DNA of 64,000 nucleotides from an uncultured Bacillaceae bacterium (GCA_937934645.1 CALGYZ010000082.1:1-64000); one strand, 5' to 3'; positions 27,534 through 35,834 are shown, numbered from the stretch's first letter. Program-made: numbers and translations. The notes: generated by a model from the sequence alone, not told the origin.

Positions 27534-27556
27534 CCGGCAGAGTCCGCCGGTTTTTT
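27534..27556 (+). terminator. terminator after mtnN
   Basis: CCGGC-AGAGTCC-GCCGG followed by six T. Confidence 0.8.
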
Positions 27557-27638
27557 CCTGAACTTTCCGGCTGAATCATTCTGTTTTCCATGTTATTCTA
27601 AAATAATAGAAAAACAGATTGACAAGGTGAGGATTTTT

Positions 27639-27881
27639 TTGAATCAAGAAAAAGAACTGTTGGATAAAATTATTGATTATAAAAATTTTACGATGGTTTT
27701 ATTGGCGGTTGCCGTATTATTAAACGCAGGAATTTCGCTTAAAGGTTTTGAACTGGCCGAAAAGAAATTATGGTTCGTGCTTGCTGTACAATTTACATGT
27801 ATGCTGTTTGCTTTTCTTTTTATGATTTTGCATGTGAAATGGACCAAAAAGTTGATAGACAGGGGAAACCGGCGTCATTAA
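27639..27881 (+). CDS. yrhC: YrhC family membrane protein
   Basis: 80 residues from TTG 27639, which follows AAGGTGAGG; an in-frame GTG at 27627 is inside that site. Two transmembrane helices (about residues 17-36 and 45-67) and basic ends. It matches the YrhC family in size, topology and position before sigK. In B. subtilis it ends the mtnN-mccA-mccB operon; its function is unknown. Confidence 0.85.
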   Translation: MNQEKELLDKIIDYKNFTMVLLAVAVLLNAGISLKGFELAEKKLWFVLAVQFTCMLFAFLFMILHVKWTKKLIDRGNRRH

Positions 27882-28002
27882 GAGAGATGAAAAGCGCAGT
27901 GTTTTGCTTTTACCTGCAGAATTTTTAACTGGACATACACATTTCCCGCTCCCCTGACATACGTATAATTTACAGGCATTTGATCATCAGGGGGTGCGGG
28001 AG

Positions 28003-28707
28003 ATGGCAGGATTATTTTCAGCTCTCGTAATGTTTTTTAAGGAAATTATCTTCTTTGTTTCATACGTTAAAAACAATGCCTTTCCACAACCACTGTCACC
28101 GGAAGAAGAAAAAAAGTATTTAAGGCTTATGGCGGAAGGGGATATGAACGCCAGAAACCTTCTGATTGAACATAATTTGCGTCTTGTTGCCCATATTGTA
28201 AAAAAATTTGAAAACACCGGAGAAGACCAGGAAGATCTGATTTCAATCGGAACAATCGGATTAATCAAGGCGATTGAAAGCTTTTCAGAAGGGAAAGGAA
28301 CAAAGCTGGCTACATATGCCGCAAGATGCATAGAAAATGAAATATTGATGCATTTAAGAGCCTTAAAAAAGACGAGAAAAGACATTTCATTACATGACCC
28401 GATCGGCCAGGACAAAGAAGGGAATGAGATTAGTTTAATCGATGTCCTTAAATCGGATAATGAAGATGTAGTGGACCGGATTCAATTAAATATGGAACTG
28501 GAGAAAATGAAAGAATACCTTTCCGTTCTCGAAGAACGGGAAAAAGAAGTCATAATCGGCCGTTTCGGGCTTGGCGGGACAAAAGAAAAAACACAACGGG
28601 AACTGGCAAAAGAACTGGGAATTTCAAGAAGTTATGTATCCAGAATTGAGAAACGGGCTTTAATGAAAATGTTCCATGAATTTTACCGGGCGGAAAAAGG
28701 AAAGTAG
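28003..28707 (+). CDS. sigK: RNA polymerase sporulation sigma factor SigK, uninterrupted
   Basis: 234 residues from ATG 28003 after GGGGTGCGGGAG. The first 20 residues are a hydrophobic pro-sequence (MAGLFSALVMFFKEIIFFVS) that SpoIVFB removes near the Ser-Tyr of FVSYVKNNAF. Region 2 (NLRLVAHIVKKF, DLISIGTIGLIKAIESF, KLATYAARCIENEI) and region 4 (TQRELAKELGISRSYVSRIE) are intact. It drives late mother-cell gene expression. The coding sequence is continuous: there is no skin element of the kind that splits sigK in B. subtilis 168. Confidence 0.97.
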   Translation: MAGLFSALVMFFKEIIFFVSYVKNNAFPQPLSPEEEKKYLRLMAEGDMNARNLLIEHNLRLVAHIVKKFENTGEDQEDLISIGTIGLIKAIESFSEGKGTKLATYAARCIENEILMHLRALKKTRKDISLHDPIGQDKEGNEISLIDVLKSDNEDVVDRIQLNMELEKMKEYLSVLEEREKEVIIGRFGLGGTKEKTQRELAKELGISRSYVSRIEKRALMKMFHEFYRAEKGK

Positions 28708-28742
28708 TAAAAAATTTTAAAGCAGACAGGAATATGAAAATG

Positions 28743-28778
28743 AAAATCCTCACCGGTTGAAAGCCGGTGGGGATTTTC
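28743..28778 (+). terminator. terminator after sigK
   Basis: AAAATCCTCACCGG and CCGGTGGGGATTTT pair (with one T-G wobble) around TTGAAAG. Flanking A and T tracts could serve sda from the other side as well. Confidence 0.85.
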
Positions 28779-28803
28779 CATCTCTGGGAAACAATTGTGT
28801 TTT

Positions 28804-28944
28804 TTATGACAAGGACTTGATCTTTACCGGGAGATGGCGCCGTTCTATTTCTTTTTCTATGAGGCGGATAAACTCAGGAGATAATTGAAGTTTTATTGCT
28901 TTGTAGTAGGATTCGAGCAACAATTGATCCGATAAGTTCTCCAT
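28804..28944 (-). CDS. sda: sporulation checkpoint protein Sda
   Basis: 46 residues from ATG 28944, exactly the B. subtilis length. The helix-turn-helix hairpin sequence (LSDQLLLESYYKAIKLQL, then FIRLIEKEIERR) matches Sda, which binds the histidine kinase KinA and blocks the sporulation phosphorelay when replication is disturbed. The GGAGGTGAAAGG upstream is unusually far (about 17 bases) from the ATG, so initiation may be weak or use another start. The DnaA boxes upstream fit the DnaA control known for B. subtilis sda. Confidence 0.9.
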   Translation of the reverse strand: MENLSDQLLLESYYKAIKLQLSPEFIRLIEKEIERRHLPVKIKSLS

Positions 28945-29082
28945 CTTGCCGGTTATGCACCTTTCACCTCCGATCCGGATTTTCAATCATAAATTTGTTC
29001 TGTGCTGAATAAAAATAACCAGTTAAGCTATCAATTTGTAATTAAAATTAGCACAAATCAATCAGGAGAACAAGTGTTCCTT

Positions 29083-29181
29083 TTATCCACAACAGCCGGT
29101 GGATAAGTTGTGGTTAAATTGTTAATAAGACGCAGGAATTGCATCAAATCAATCGGGATAATGTGTATAAAGTTATCCACA
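29083..29181. promoter_or_regulatory. DnaA-box cluster between sda and yqeG
   Basis: Within 100 bp there are two perfect TTATCCACA boxes (29083-29091 and 29173-29181, plus strand) and three boxes with one mismatch on the minus strand (GGTGGATAA 29098-29106, TGTGGTTAA 29109-29117, TGTGTATAA 29162-29170). They lie in the 436-bp gap between the divergent sda and yqeG genes; the rest of the gap is AT-rich, with no gene I can support. Confidence 0.85.
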
Positions 29182-29301
29182 GGTGTAGAATATATGCGTT
29201 ATATGTCGAAATGTTTTTCTACGCTGTCACTTTGTAATGGAACTTGTCGAACCGCCTTTTTATTTTCCGGACCCCGAAAACGTGTAAATACCGATTTGTG
29301 C

Positions 29302-29330
29302 TTGCAAAAAAAAGAGAGAAAAAATATGAT
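29302..29330 (+). promoter_or_regulatory. promoter of the yqeG-yqeM cluster
   Basis: TTGCAA (29302-29307) and TATGAT (29325-29330) with a 17-base spacer, 50 bases before the yqeG start. Confidence 0.6.
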
Positions 29331-29380
29331 AAATAAGAATGCTGTTATTGTCGGATATTATTACTTATGAGGTGTGACGG

Positions 29381-29911
29381 ATGTTAAAACGTTTTTTACC
29401 GGATGATTACTTTCAATCGATTTTTCATATAACACCCGAATATTTAAAACAGAAAAATATAAAAGGTATTATTACGGATTTGGATAACACGCTTGTTGAA
29501 TGGAACCGTCCCGAAGCCACCCCGGAATTGACGAATTGGTTTAAAGAAATGCGGAATCACGGGATACAAATAGTAATTGTTTCCAATAATAATAAAAAAA
29601 GGGTGCATAAATTTGCTTCCCCTTTGGGAATACCTTATGTTTACCGTGCACGTAAACCCCTTGGTAAAGCTTTTCGTAAAGCTTTAACCGTTTTAAATTT
29701 ACCGAAAGAAAATACGGTGGTCATCGGTGATCAGTTGTTAACCGATATTTACGGGGGGAATAAAGCGGGTTTTTACACAATTTTAGTTGTTCCTGTTGCA
29801 GAATCGGACGGTTTTGCGACAAAATTTAACCGGATGATTGAACGGAAAATATTCCGTCATTTGGATAAAAAAGGATTGCTGCAGTGGGAGGGCAGACAAA
29901 GTGGAGAATGA
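29381..29911 (+). CDS. yqeG: HAD-superfamily phosphatase YqeG (IIIA family)
   Basis: 176 residues. The HAD motif I TDLDNTLVEW is near residue 30, motif II VIVSNNN near residue 67 and motif III/IV VIGDQLLTDIYGGNKAG near residue 115. The family includes the mitochondrial phosphatidylglycerophosphate phosphatase Gep4. A PGP phosphatase role in phospholipid synthesis is possible, but the substrate in Bacillus is not established here. ATG follows GAGGTGTGACGG; overlaps yqeH by 11 bases. Confidence 0.92.
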   Translation: MLKRFLPDDYFQSIFHITPEYLKQKNIKGIITDLDNTLVEWNRPEATPELTNWFKEMRNHGIQIVIVSNNNKKRVHKFASPLGIPYVYRARKPLGKAFRKALTVLNLPKENTVVIGDQLLTDIYGGNKAGFYTILVVPVAESDGFATKFNRMIERKIFRHLDKKGLLQWEGRQSGE

Positions 29912-31004
29912 TCGAATATGCATTGGCTGCGGAGCTGTTATACAAACTGAAGATCCGGACAAGCCCGGCTATGTACCGAGTTCAACACTAAATAAAGAGG
30001 ATGTAATATGCCGGCGCTGTTTTCGTTTGAAACATTATAATGAAGTACAGGATGTCCGGTTAACGGATGATGATTTTTTAAAAATTTTACACGGAATCAG
30101 TAATGTTGCCGGACTTATTGTAAAAATCGTCGATATTTTCGATTTTAACGGAAGCTGGCTTCCGGGTATTCAAAGATTTATAGGTAATAACGACGTGTTG
30201 CTTGTCGGAAACAAAGTTGATTTACTGCCGCGGTCTGTCAAACATAATAGAGTTATCCACTGGCTATCTGTCCGTGCAAGGGAACTGGGACTGGAACCGG
30301 CAGCTGTTACCCTTGTCAGTGCAGAAAAAGGTATACATATACAAAAAGTCATTGATTTAATCGAGAAATACCGGGACGGAAAAGATGTATATGTTATTGG
30401 ATGCACAAATGTAGGGAAATCAACGTTGATTAACCGGATTATCCAGGAAGTGACCGGAGAAAAAGATATTATTACAACATCGTATTTTCCCGGCACAACA
30501 TTGGATATGATCAGAATTCCCCTTGATGACGGAAAAGCAATTTATGATACCCCGGGGATTATTAACCATCATCAAATGGCTCATTTTGTATCGAAAAAAG
30601 ACTTGAAAATAATTACGCCGAAAAAAGAGATAAATCCAAGGATCTATCAGTTAAATGAACAGCAAACATTATTCTTTGGAGGACTGGCCCGGATGGATTT
30701 TGTGAAAGGAAAACGGACCCCGTTCGTATGTTACTTTTCCAATGAACTGCGTATTCACCGGACAAAGCTGGAAAATGCGGATTCGTTGTATAATAAACAT
30801 AAAGGCGGATTGCTAAGTCCTCCGGGTAAAGAATACGCAGATGAATTTCCGGAGTTTTACCGTCAGGAGTTTTCCATCCGGGAGGATAAAACCGATATTG
30901 TGTTTTCAGGACTCGGATGGATTATGATTCCGGAGGGAGGAGTCGTCGTCCGGACCTATGTTCCTAAAGGAGTAAGCGTATATTTGCGTGATTCCCTGAT
31001 ATAA
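29901..31004 (+). CDS. yqeH: ribosome biogenesis GTPase YqeH
   Basis: 367 residues from GTG 29901 after GGGAGGGC; the frame extends upstream into yqeG but the site fixes the start. An N-terminal zinc finger (CIGCGA near residue 6 and CRRC near residue 35) precedes a circularly permuted GTPase with G4 (NKVD), then G1 (GCTNVGKSTLI) and G3 (DTPG). YqeH is needed for 30S subunit assembly. aroE, next in B. subtilis, is absent: yhbY begins 13 bases downstream. Confidence 0.95.
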   Translation: MENDRICIGCGAVIQTEDPDKPGYVPSSTLNKEDVICRRCFRLKHYNEVQDVRLTDDDFLKILHGISNVAGLIVKIVDIFDFNGSWLPGIQRFIGNNDVLLVGNKVDLLPRSVKHNRVIHWLSVRARELGLEPAAVTLVSAEKGIHIQKVIDLIEKYRDGKDVYVIGCTNVGKSTLINRIIQEVTGEKDIITTSYFPGTTLDMIRIPLDDGKAIYDTPGIINHHQMAHFVSKKDLKIITPKKEINPRIYQLNEQQTLFFGGLARMDFVKGKRTPFVCYFSNELRIHRTKLENADSLYNKHKGGLLSPPGKEYADEFPEFYRQEFSIREDKTDIVFSGLGWIMIPEGGVVVRTYVPKGVSVYLRDSLI

Positions 31005-31017
31005 AGGAGTAGATAAA

Positions 31018-31314
31018 ATGGCATTAACGGGAAAACAAAAAAGATTTTTACGGAGTAAAGCACATCATTTACAACCGATTTTTCAAGTTGGAAAAGGCGG
31101 GGTCAATGAAAATATGGTTAAGCAAATTTCCGATGCACTGGAAGCGCGTGAGCTGATCAAAGTCAGCGTATTGCAAAACTGTGAAGAGGATAAGCACACG
31201 GTCGCTAAAAAGTTGACGGCCGGTTCCGGAGCCGAGCTTGTCCAAGTGATCGGAAATACGATTGTTTTATATAAGGAATCAAAAAACAATAAACGAATCG
31301 AGCTTACGGAGTAA
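31018..31314 (+). CDS. yhbY: ribosome assembly RNA-binding protein YhbY (YqeI)
   Basis: 98-residue CRM-domain protein. The N-terminal LTGKQKRFLRSKAHHL and the conserved GKGGVNENMVKQISDAL loop identify it. The family binds pre-50S ribosomal particles. ATG follows AAAGGAGTAG. nadD starts 10 bases after the stop. Confidence 0.95.
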   Translation: MALTGKQKRFLRSKAHHLQPIFQVGKGGVNENMVKQISDALEARELIKVSVLQNCEEDKHTVAKKLTAGSGAELVQVIGNTIVLYKESKNNKRIELTE

Positions 31315-31324
31315 GGTGCCGGAC

Positions 31325-31909
31325 ATGAGAAAAAGAACGGGAATTTTGGGCGGAACCTTTGATCCACCGCATATCGGACATTTAATTATTGCCGACCAGG
31401 TTTTACATCAGCTACGGTTGGATGAGATCCGTTTCATGCCCAACCATATTCCGCCCCATAAAGAAATAAAGTCTGATTCGGCTCCGGAAGACCGGTTGAA
31501 AATGCTGCAATTGGCGGTCGAAGGAAATAAATACTTCAAAATTGAAACGATAGAGTTAAAACGGAAAGGCACATCATATACTTATGATACAATGGTACAG
31601 CTGAAAAAAGCTGAGCCGGATACGGAATTTTTTTTCATTATCGGCGGCGATATGATTGACGATTTACCAAACTGGCATAAAATCGATGAACTCGTGAAAT
31701 TAGTCAAGTTCGTCGGGGTAGACAGGCCGTTTTATAAAGGCAAAACAGATTATCCTGTACATATGATTGACATTCCCCTGATCCATGTTTCCTCGACGAT
31801 GATCCGAAAAAAAATTGCGGCGGGACAATCCGTTAAATATTTACTTCCCGACCCGGTAATTACGTTTATAGAGGAGAATCATTTATATGGAGCGAGAAAA
31901 AGCACTTGA
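31325..31909 (+). CDS. nadD: nicotinate-nucleotide adenylyltransferase
   Basis: 194 residues from ATG 31325. It converts nicotinate mononucleotide to deamido-NAD in NAD synthesis. The nucleotidyltransferase motif GGTFDPPHIGHL is at residues 9-20, and the second signature HVSSTMIRKKI near residue 157. The frame is open further upstream but overlaps yhbY; the downstream ATG fits the length of NadD. Overlaps yqeK by 23 bases. Confidence 0.95.
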   Translation: MRKRTGILGGTFDPPHIGHLIIADQVLHQLRLDEIRFMPNHIPPHKEIKSDSAPEDRLKMLQLAVEGNKYFKIETIELKRKGTSYTYDTMVQLKKAEPDTEFFFIIGGDMIDDLPNWHKIDELVKLVKFVGVDRPFYKGKTDYPVHMIDIPLIHVSSTMIRKKIAAGQSVKYLLPDPVITFIEENHLYGARKST

Positions 31910-32453
31910 ATTGGTAAGAAAACAATTGCCGGAAAAGAGATACCGACATACATTGGGAGTATTGGAAACAGCTTTACGCCTGGCGGAAAAATACGGATGT
32001 GATCCAAAAAAAGCGGAATTGGCCGCGATTTTCCATGATTATGCAAAATACCGGCCGGAAGAAGAATTGAAACAAATTATTATCGATCAAAAATTACCAG
32101 AAAAAATGCTGGAATTCCATCCGGAAATTTGGCACGGACCTGCCGGTGCTTATTTAGTCGAAAAAGAAGCAGGTATTACCAATCAGGATATTTTAAATGC
32201 GATCCGCTACCATACAACGGGCAGGCCGGATATGTCATTGCTGGAAAAAATCATTTTTATTTCCGATTACATTGAACCGGGAAGGAATTTTCCCGGTGTA
32301 GAAGAAACAAGAAATCTTGCAGAAGAGGATTTGGATTTGGCCATCTTACAAAGCTTGCAAAACACATTGTTATTTTTAATAAAGAAGAAGGCTGCAATCT
32401 ATCCGGATACGATTGAAACATATAACAGCTTTTTAAAGAAAACATCACGATAA
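31887..32453 (+). CDS. yqeK: HD-domain hydrolase YqeK (symmetrical Ap4A hydrolase)
   Basis: 188 residues. HD motif: histidine in KRYRHTLGV near residue 22, HD in AIFHDYAKYRP near residue 51, further His in WHGPAGAYLVE and RYHTTG. Members hydrolyse diadenosine tetraphosphate to two ADP. A GAGGAGAATC site lies inside the end of nadD, and the genes overlap, so translation is probably coupled. Confidence 0.93.
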   Translation: MEREKALELVRKQLPEKRYRHTLGVLETALRLAEKYGCDPKKAELAAIFHDYAKYRPEEELKQIIIDQKLPEKMLEFHPEIWHGPAGAYLVEKEAGITNQDILNAIRYHTTGRPDMSLLEKIIFISDYIEPGRNFPGVEETRNLAEEDLDLAILQSLQNTLLFLIKKKAAIYPDTIETYNSFLKKTSR

Positions 32454-32490
32454 CGTGCTAAAAAAAGATACAGGAGGCCTGATTCGATTC

Positions 32491-32847
32491 ATGACCAACC
32501 GGAAGCTATTATCTGTTGCAGTGAAAGCAGCAGATGATAAAAAAGCGGAAGATATCGTAATTCTTAACATGCAAGGATTATCAACAGTTGCCGACTATTT
32601 TGTCATTTGTCATGGAAATTCTGACAAACAGGTACAGGCGATTGCAAGCGAAATTAAGGAACAAGTGAATAAACGCGGAATTGATGTAACCCGACTGGAA
32701 GGGTTTGATGATGCCCGTTGGATTTTAATTGATCTGGGCGATGTCATTGTCCACGTCTTCCATCATGAGGAAAGAAGTTATTATAATCTGGAACGCCTTT
32801 GGGGGGATGCCCCGTATGAAGATGTGGAAAGCGTGCTTTCGCAATGA
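32491..32847 (+). CDS. rsfS: ribosome silencing factor RsfS
   Basis: 118 residues from ATG 32491, the B. subtilis length; the frame begins 36 bases earlier with a GTG that lacks a site. It binds ribosomal protein L14 and blocks subunit joining in slow growth. Family blocks: VADYFVICHGNSDKQVQAIA, LEGFDDARWILIDLGDVIVHVFH and the C-terminal YYNLERLWGDAP. AGGAGG lies about 13 bases ahead, a long spacing. Overlaps yqeM by 4 bases. Confidence 0.95.
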   Translation: MTNRKLLSVAVKAADDKKAEDIVILNMQGLSTVADYFVICHGNSDKQVQAIASEIKEQVNKRGIDVTRLEGFDDARWILIDLGDVIVHVFHHEERSYYNLERLWGDAPYEDVESVLSQ

Positions 32848-33590
32848 GTTATCAATATTTTTCCCTCATCTACGATCATTTAATGGATGAAGCTCCTTAT
32901 GACGGGTGGTATAAATTTTTTGAAAAACATGTTGAACAATATCATCCATCCGCTACAAAAGTGCTCGATCTTGCTTGCGGAACCGGAGAAATGACCCTCA
33001 GACTGTATGAAAACGGTTATGAGGTAACGGGAGTGGACTTGTCGGAAGATATGCTGGCAATAGCCGAACAGAAAGCCTTCGTAAAAGGGTATAAAATTCC
33101 TTTTTACCGGCAGAATATGACTGATTTGGCGCACATTTCGGATTTTGATGTTGTTGTCATTTTTTGTGATTCACTGAATTATTTATTGACGGAAGAAGAA
33201 GTTAAACGTACGTTCCGTTCCGTATACAACGTGTTAAATAGGAATGGTTTGGTTTTGTTCGATGTCCATTCCGTCCATAAAATTGATCATGTTTTTAAAG
33301 ATTCTGTTTTTGCTTATAACGGAGAACCGGTTTCATATATTTGGAATTGTTTTCCGGGAGACCGGCCCCATTCTGTTGAACATGAATTAACCTTTTTTGT
33401 ACGGGATGATGCAGAGGGGAAATACAACCGTTATGATGAATTCCATCACCAAAGAACTTTTCCCGTAACTGATTACACAACCTGGCTTAAGGAAGCCGGT
33501 TTTGATGTTCTTTCCATTACCGGTGATTTTACCGGTGATCCGCCCGGTGAAGAAACGGAACGTGTTTTCTTCAGCGCAAGGAAAAAGTAG
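32844..33590 (+). CDS. yqeM: SAM-dependent methyltransferase YqeM
   Basis: 248-residue class I methyltransferase. Motif I VLDLACGTGEMTLRL is near residue 40, followed by VTGVDLSEDML. Conserved directly after rsfS in Bacillaceae; the substrate is unknown. The start ATG overlaps the rsfS stop (ATGA). A strong terminator follows and comER converges. Confidence 0.92.
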   Translation: MSYQYFSLIYDHLMDEAPYDGWYKFFEKHVEQYHPSATKVLDLACGTGEMTLRLYENGYEVTGVDLSEDMLAIAEQKAFVKGYKIPFYRQNMTDLAHISDFDVVVIFCDSLNYLLTEEEVKRTFRSVYNVLNRNGLVLFDVHSVHKIDHVFKDSVFAYNGEPVSYIWNCFPGDRPHSVEHELTFFVRDDAEGKYNRYDEFHHQRTFPVTDYTTWLKEAGFDVLSITGDFTGDPPGEETERVFFSARKK

Positions 33591-33592
33591 GA

Positions 33593-33640
33593 AAGAGGTT
33601 ATCAACGGAAGACTAATTATTCGTTGATAACCTCTTAATT
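33593..33640. terminator. terminator between yqeM and comER
   Basis: AAGAGGTTATCAACG (33593-33607) and CGTTGATAACCTCTT (33622-33636) are perfect 15-base arms; could act on both convergent units. Confidence 0.9.
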
Positions 33641-33678
33641 TATTTTTTATGCAGGGATTTGTAAAAGTATGAAGAACA

Positions 33679-34512
33679 TTATACATTGTGATATTCAAAT
33701 TGCTGTTTAATATTTTTTATGTCCTTTCTGTATTTTTTATGGGTTGCTTTAAAAAGCTCCCGGAAAGTTTTTTCAATCGGATATTGTTCTAAAACTTGAA
33801 TTCCTTCCCCTGTAATTCCCCCTTTTACGCAGACTTTTTCTTGTAACGTAGGAAAATCATAGTAGTTTTTTCCGATTAAGGCCCCCATGCCGACGAGCAT
33901 TTCCGCCGTCAGTTTTGTTGCCAATTCTTCATCAATGCCTGTTTCTTTAACAGCCGCGTCGATGAATTTCCGGAGAATATAACTGAAAAATGCAGGACCG
34001 CAACTTACAATATCAGAAGCCACCCGGGTAATATCCTGATCAATTTCTACCGGCCTGCTGATGCAGGATACTAATTGTAAAACTTGTTTTCTCCAATATT
34101 CCGAACACTTTTCCCCAAATGTAACTAAACAAATTCCCGACAATGCCCGGTTTGTAATGCTTGGTATGACACGTACACATGAGCAGGAAACGGCTGATTC
34201 GAGCTGTTCCGCTGATATCGGACTGGTAATGGAAATTAAACATTTATCCTCTGTCAAATAAGGTTTTATTTTCATAAGTAACGGATGTATATCCAACGGC
34301 TTGGTGCAGATAAAAATCATATCGCTCTTCCGGACGAGCTCCTTGACGGAATTTTCGACCCGGATATCTTTATATACCTCTTTAATCCGGTAGGCTTTTT
34401 CGATTGTCCGGTTAGTTATATAAATCTTTTCCCCGGGTACTGCTTTACTGTCAATCAAAGCACTTGTCAAAATTGTCCCCATATTTCCTGTACCGATAAT
34501 TCCAATATGCAC
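33679..34512 (-). CDS. comER: late competence protein ComER (ProC-like)
   Basis: 277 residues, related to pyrroline-5-carboxylate reductase: N-terminal Rossmann motif IGIIGTGNMGTILTSALI and the C-terminal dimerisation region (MLVGMGALIGKN, VCVKGGITGEGIQVLE). In B. subtilis comER is transcribed divergently from comEA and is dispensable for transformation; whether it is an active proline enzyme is unknown. The divergent arrangement is kept: 57 bp separate it from comEA. Confidence 0.92.
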   Translation of the reverse strand: MHIGIIGTGNMGTILTSALIDSKAVPGEKIYITNRTIEKAYRIKEVYKDIRVENSVKELVRKSDMIFICTKPLDIHPLLMKIKPYLTEDKCLISITSPISAEQLESAVSCSCVRVIPSITNRALSGICLVTFGEKCSEYWRKQVLQLVSCISRPVEIDQDITRVASDIVSCGPAFFSYILRKFIDAAVKETGIDEELATKLTAEMLVGMGALIGKNYYDFPTLQEKVCVKGGITGEGIQVLEQYPIEKTFRELFKATHKKYRKDIKNIKQQFEYHNV

Positions 34513-34569
34513 ACGAGCCCTCCTTTATTAAAATATTTCATATAAATGTATGAAAGGAATTGAGCTATT

Positions 34570-35238
34570 ATGACCAAAGCAAAATGGACGGATTTGCGGT
34601 TTGGCAATTTTAAATCTTACTTTTTCATTGGTTTGATCATTGCGGGTATATTCATTTTTTACTATATGAATAAAGGGGACGAATCAGAATTCATTGAACA
34701 AGTTCCGCCCACCGGCCAGGATGAGGTTGAAACGGAAACCATGACATTGACTGCGGATGAGGAAGAAACACCCCCGGTTGATGAAGAAATGATCGTGGAT
34801 ATTAAAGGGGCGGTCAATCAGCCGGGAGTTTATACCGCTAAGACGGGCGAACGGATTATTGATATAGTTGAGCGTGCTGGCGGCTTTACGAAGGAGGCAG
34901 ATAAACGGTTGGTAAACTTATCCCAAAAAGTAGTTGATGAGATGATGATCTATATCCCGAAGATGGGTGAAGAAGAAGTTCCTTCTCCTCCCCTTTCCCC
35001 ATCCGTATACCCCGGACCTGCAGGAAATTATGCTGCCGGAGATGGAAAAGTGAATATTAATACGGCTGATGCTGCCGCTCTTGAAACGCTTCCCGGAATC
35101 GGCCCGAGTAAAGCTGAAGCCATTTTGGAATACCGGAACACAAACGGTCCGTTTCAAACTGTTGAGGATTTGATGAATGTTTCCGGCATCGGTGAAAAAA
35201 CCTTTGAAAAATTGAAAGATAAAATTATGGTTCAGTAA
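34570..35238 (+). CDS. comEA: competence DNA receptor ComEA
   Basis: 222 residues. One N-terminal membrane helix (about residues 16-34), an acidic linker, a SLBB domain (VDIKGAVNQPGVYTAKTGER) and a C-terminal pair of helix-hairpin-helix motifs (INTADAAALETLPGIGPSKA, then LMNVSGIGEKTFEKLK) that bind double-stranded DNA outside the membrane. It delivers DNA to the ComEC channel. ATG follows GAAAGGAATTGAG. Confidence 0.95.
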   Translation: MTKAKWTDLRFGNFKSYFFIGLIIAGIFIFYYMNKGDESEFIEQVPPTGQDEVETETMTLTADEEETPPVDEEMIVDIKGAVNQPGVYTAKTGERIIDIVERAGGFTKEADKRLVNLSQKVVDEMMIYIPKMGEEEVPSPPLSPSVYPGPAGNYAAGDGKVNINTADAAALETLPGIGPSKAEAILEYRNTNGPFQTVEDLMNVSGIGEKTFEKLKDKIMVQ

Positions 35239-35274
35239 CTTTTTATATTCACCTTTAATTTCGTAAAATGAATA

Positions 35275-35303
35275 TGACATATATTAAAAATCATGTATAT
35301 AAT
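35275..35303 (+). promoter_or_regulatory. possible promoter inside the comE operon
   Basis: ATGACA (35274-35279) and TATAAT (35298-35303), spacer 18, in the 94-bp comEA-comEB gap. No terminator is seen after comEA, so this would be an internal start. Confidence 0.4.
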
Positions 35304-35332
35304 GAAGAAAATAAGATCAGGAAGAAGGGTGT

Positions 35333-35794
35333 ATGATGAAGAAAAGAATTGAATGGGATCAATACTTTATGGCACAAAGTTTTTTGCTGTCCTCAAGAAG
35401 CACTTGTCCGCGGTTGTCAGTTGGTGCCACAATTGTACGGGATAAACGGATTATTGCCGGCGGATATAACGGCTCCATTGCCGGCGGAGATCATTGCGTT
35501 GATAAAGGATGTTACATGGTTGACAATCATTGCGTGCGGACGATTCATGCGGAAATGAATGCGATTTTGCAATGTGCAAAATTCGGGGTACCCACGGAAG
35601 GCGCAGAAATATATGTCACCCATTTTCCCTGTTTGCAATGTACGAAGGCGATCATTCAAGCGGGAATCAAGGGAATTTATTATGCGGAAGATTATCGAAA
35701 TGATCCCTTTGCAGAGGAGTTGCTGGCACAGGCAAAGGTAAAAGTGGAAAAAGTTGATTTCGACAAAAATATTTTTCACTTGATAAAAGATTAG
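35333..35794 (+). CDS. comEB: deoxycytidylate (dCMP) deaminase ComEB
   Basis: 153-residue zinc deaminase: HAEMNAILQ and PCLQCTKAII motifs supply the zinc ligands and the catalytic Glu. It is somewhat shorter than the 189-residue B. subtilis protein at the C terminus. It should convert dCMP to dUMP; in B. subtilis it is dispensable for DNA uptake. Two adjacent ATGs (35333, 35336) follow GGAAGAAGGG. comEC follows in the usual order. Confidence 0.93.
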   Translation: MMKKRIEWDQYFMAQSFLLSSRSTCPRLSVGATIVRDKRIIAGGYNGSIAGGDHCVDKGCYMVDNHCVRTIHAEMNAILQCAKFGVPTEGAEIYVTHFPCLQCTKAIIQAGIKGIYYAEDYRNDPFAEELLAQAKVKVEKVDFDKNIFHLIKD

Positions 35795-35834
35795 TTTTTC
35801 CGGAGCCTTTGTAATATCCGAAGGGGGGATTTGT

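Noticed and set aside
27931..27972. SigE or SigA promoter just before sigK
   Set aside because: CATACGTATAATT has partial matches to both classes, but I could not find a convincing -35 at the right spacing.
29110..29370. 86-codon plus-strand reading frame in the sda-yqeG gap
   Set aside because: It runs through DnaA boxes and the yqeG promoter, has no ribosome-binding site, and its sequence looks non-coding.
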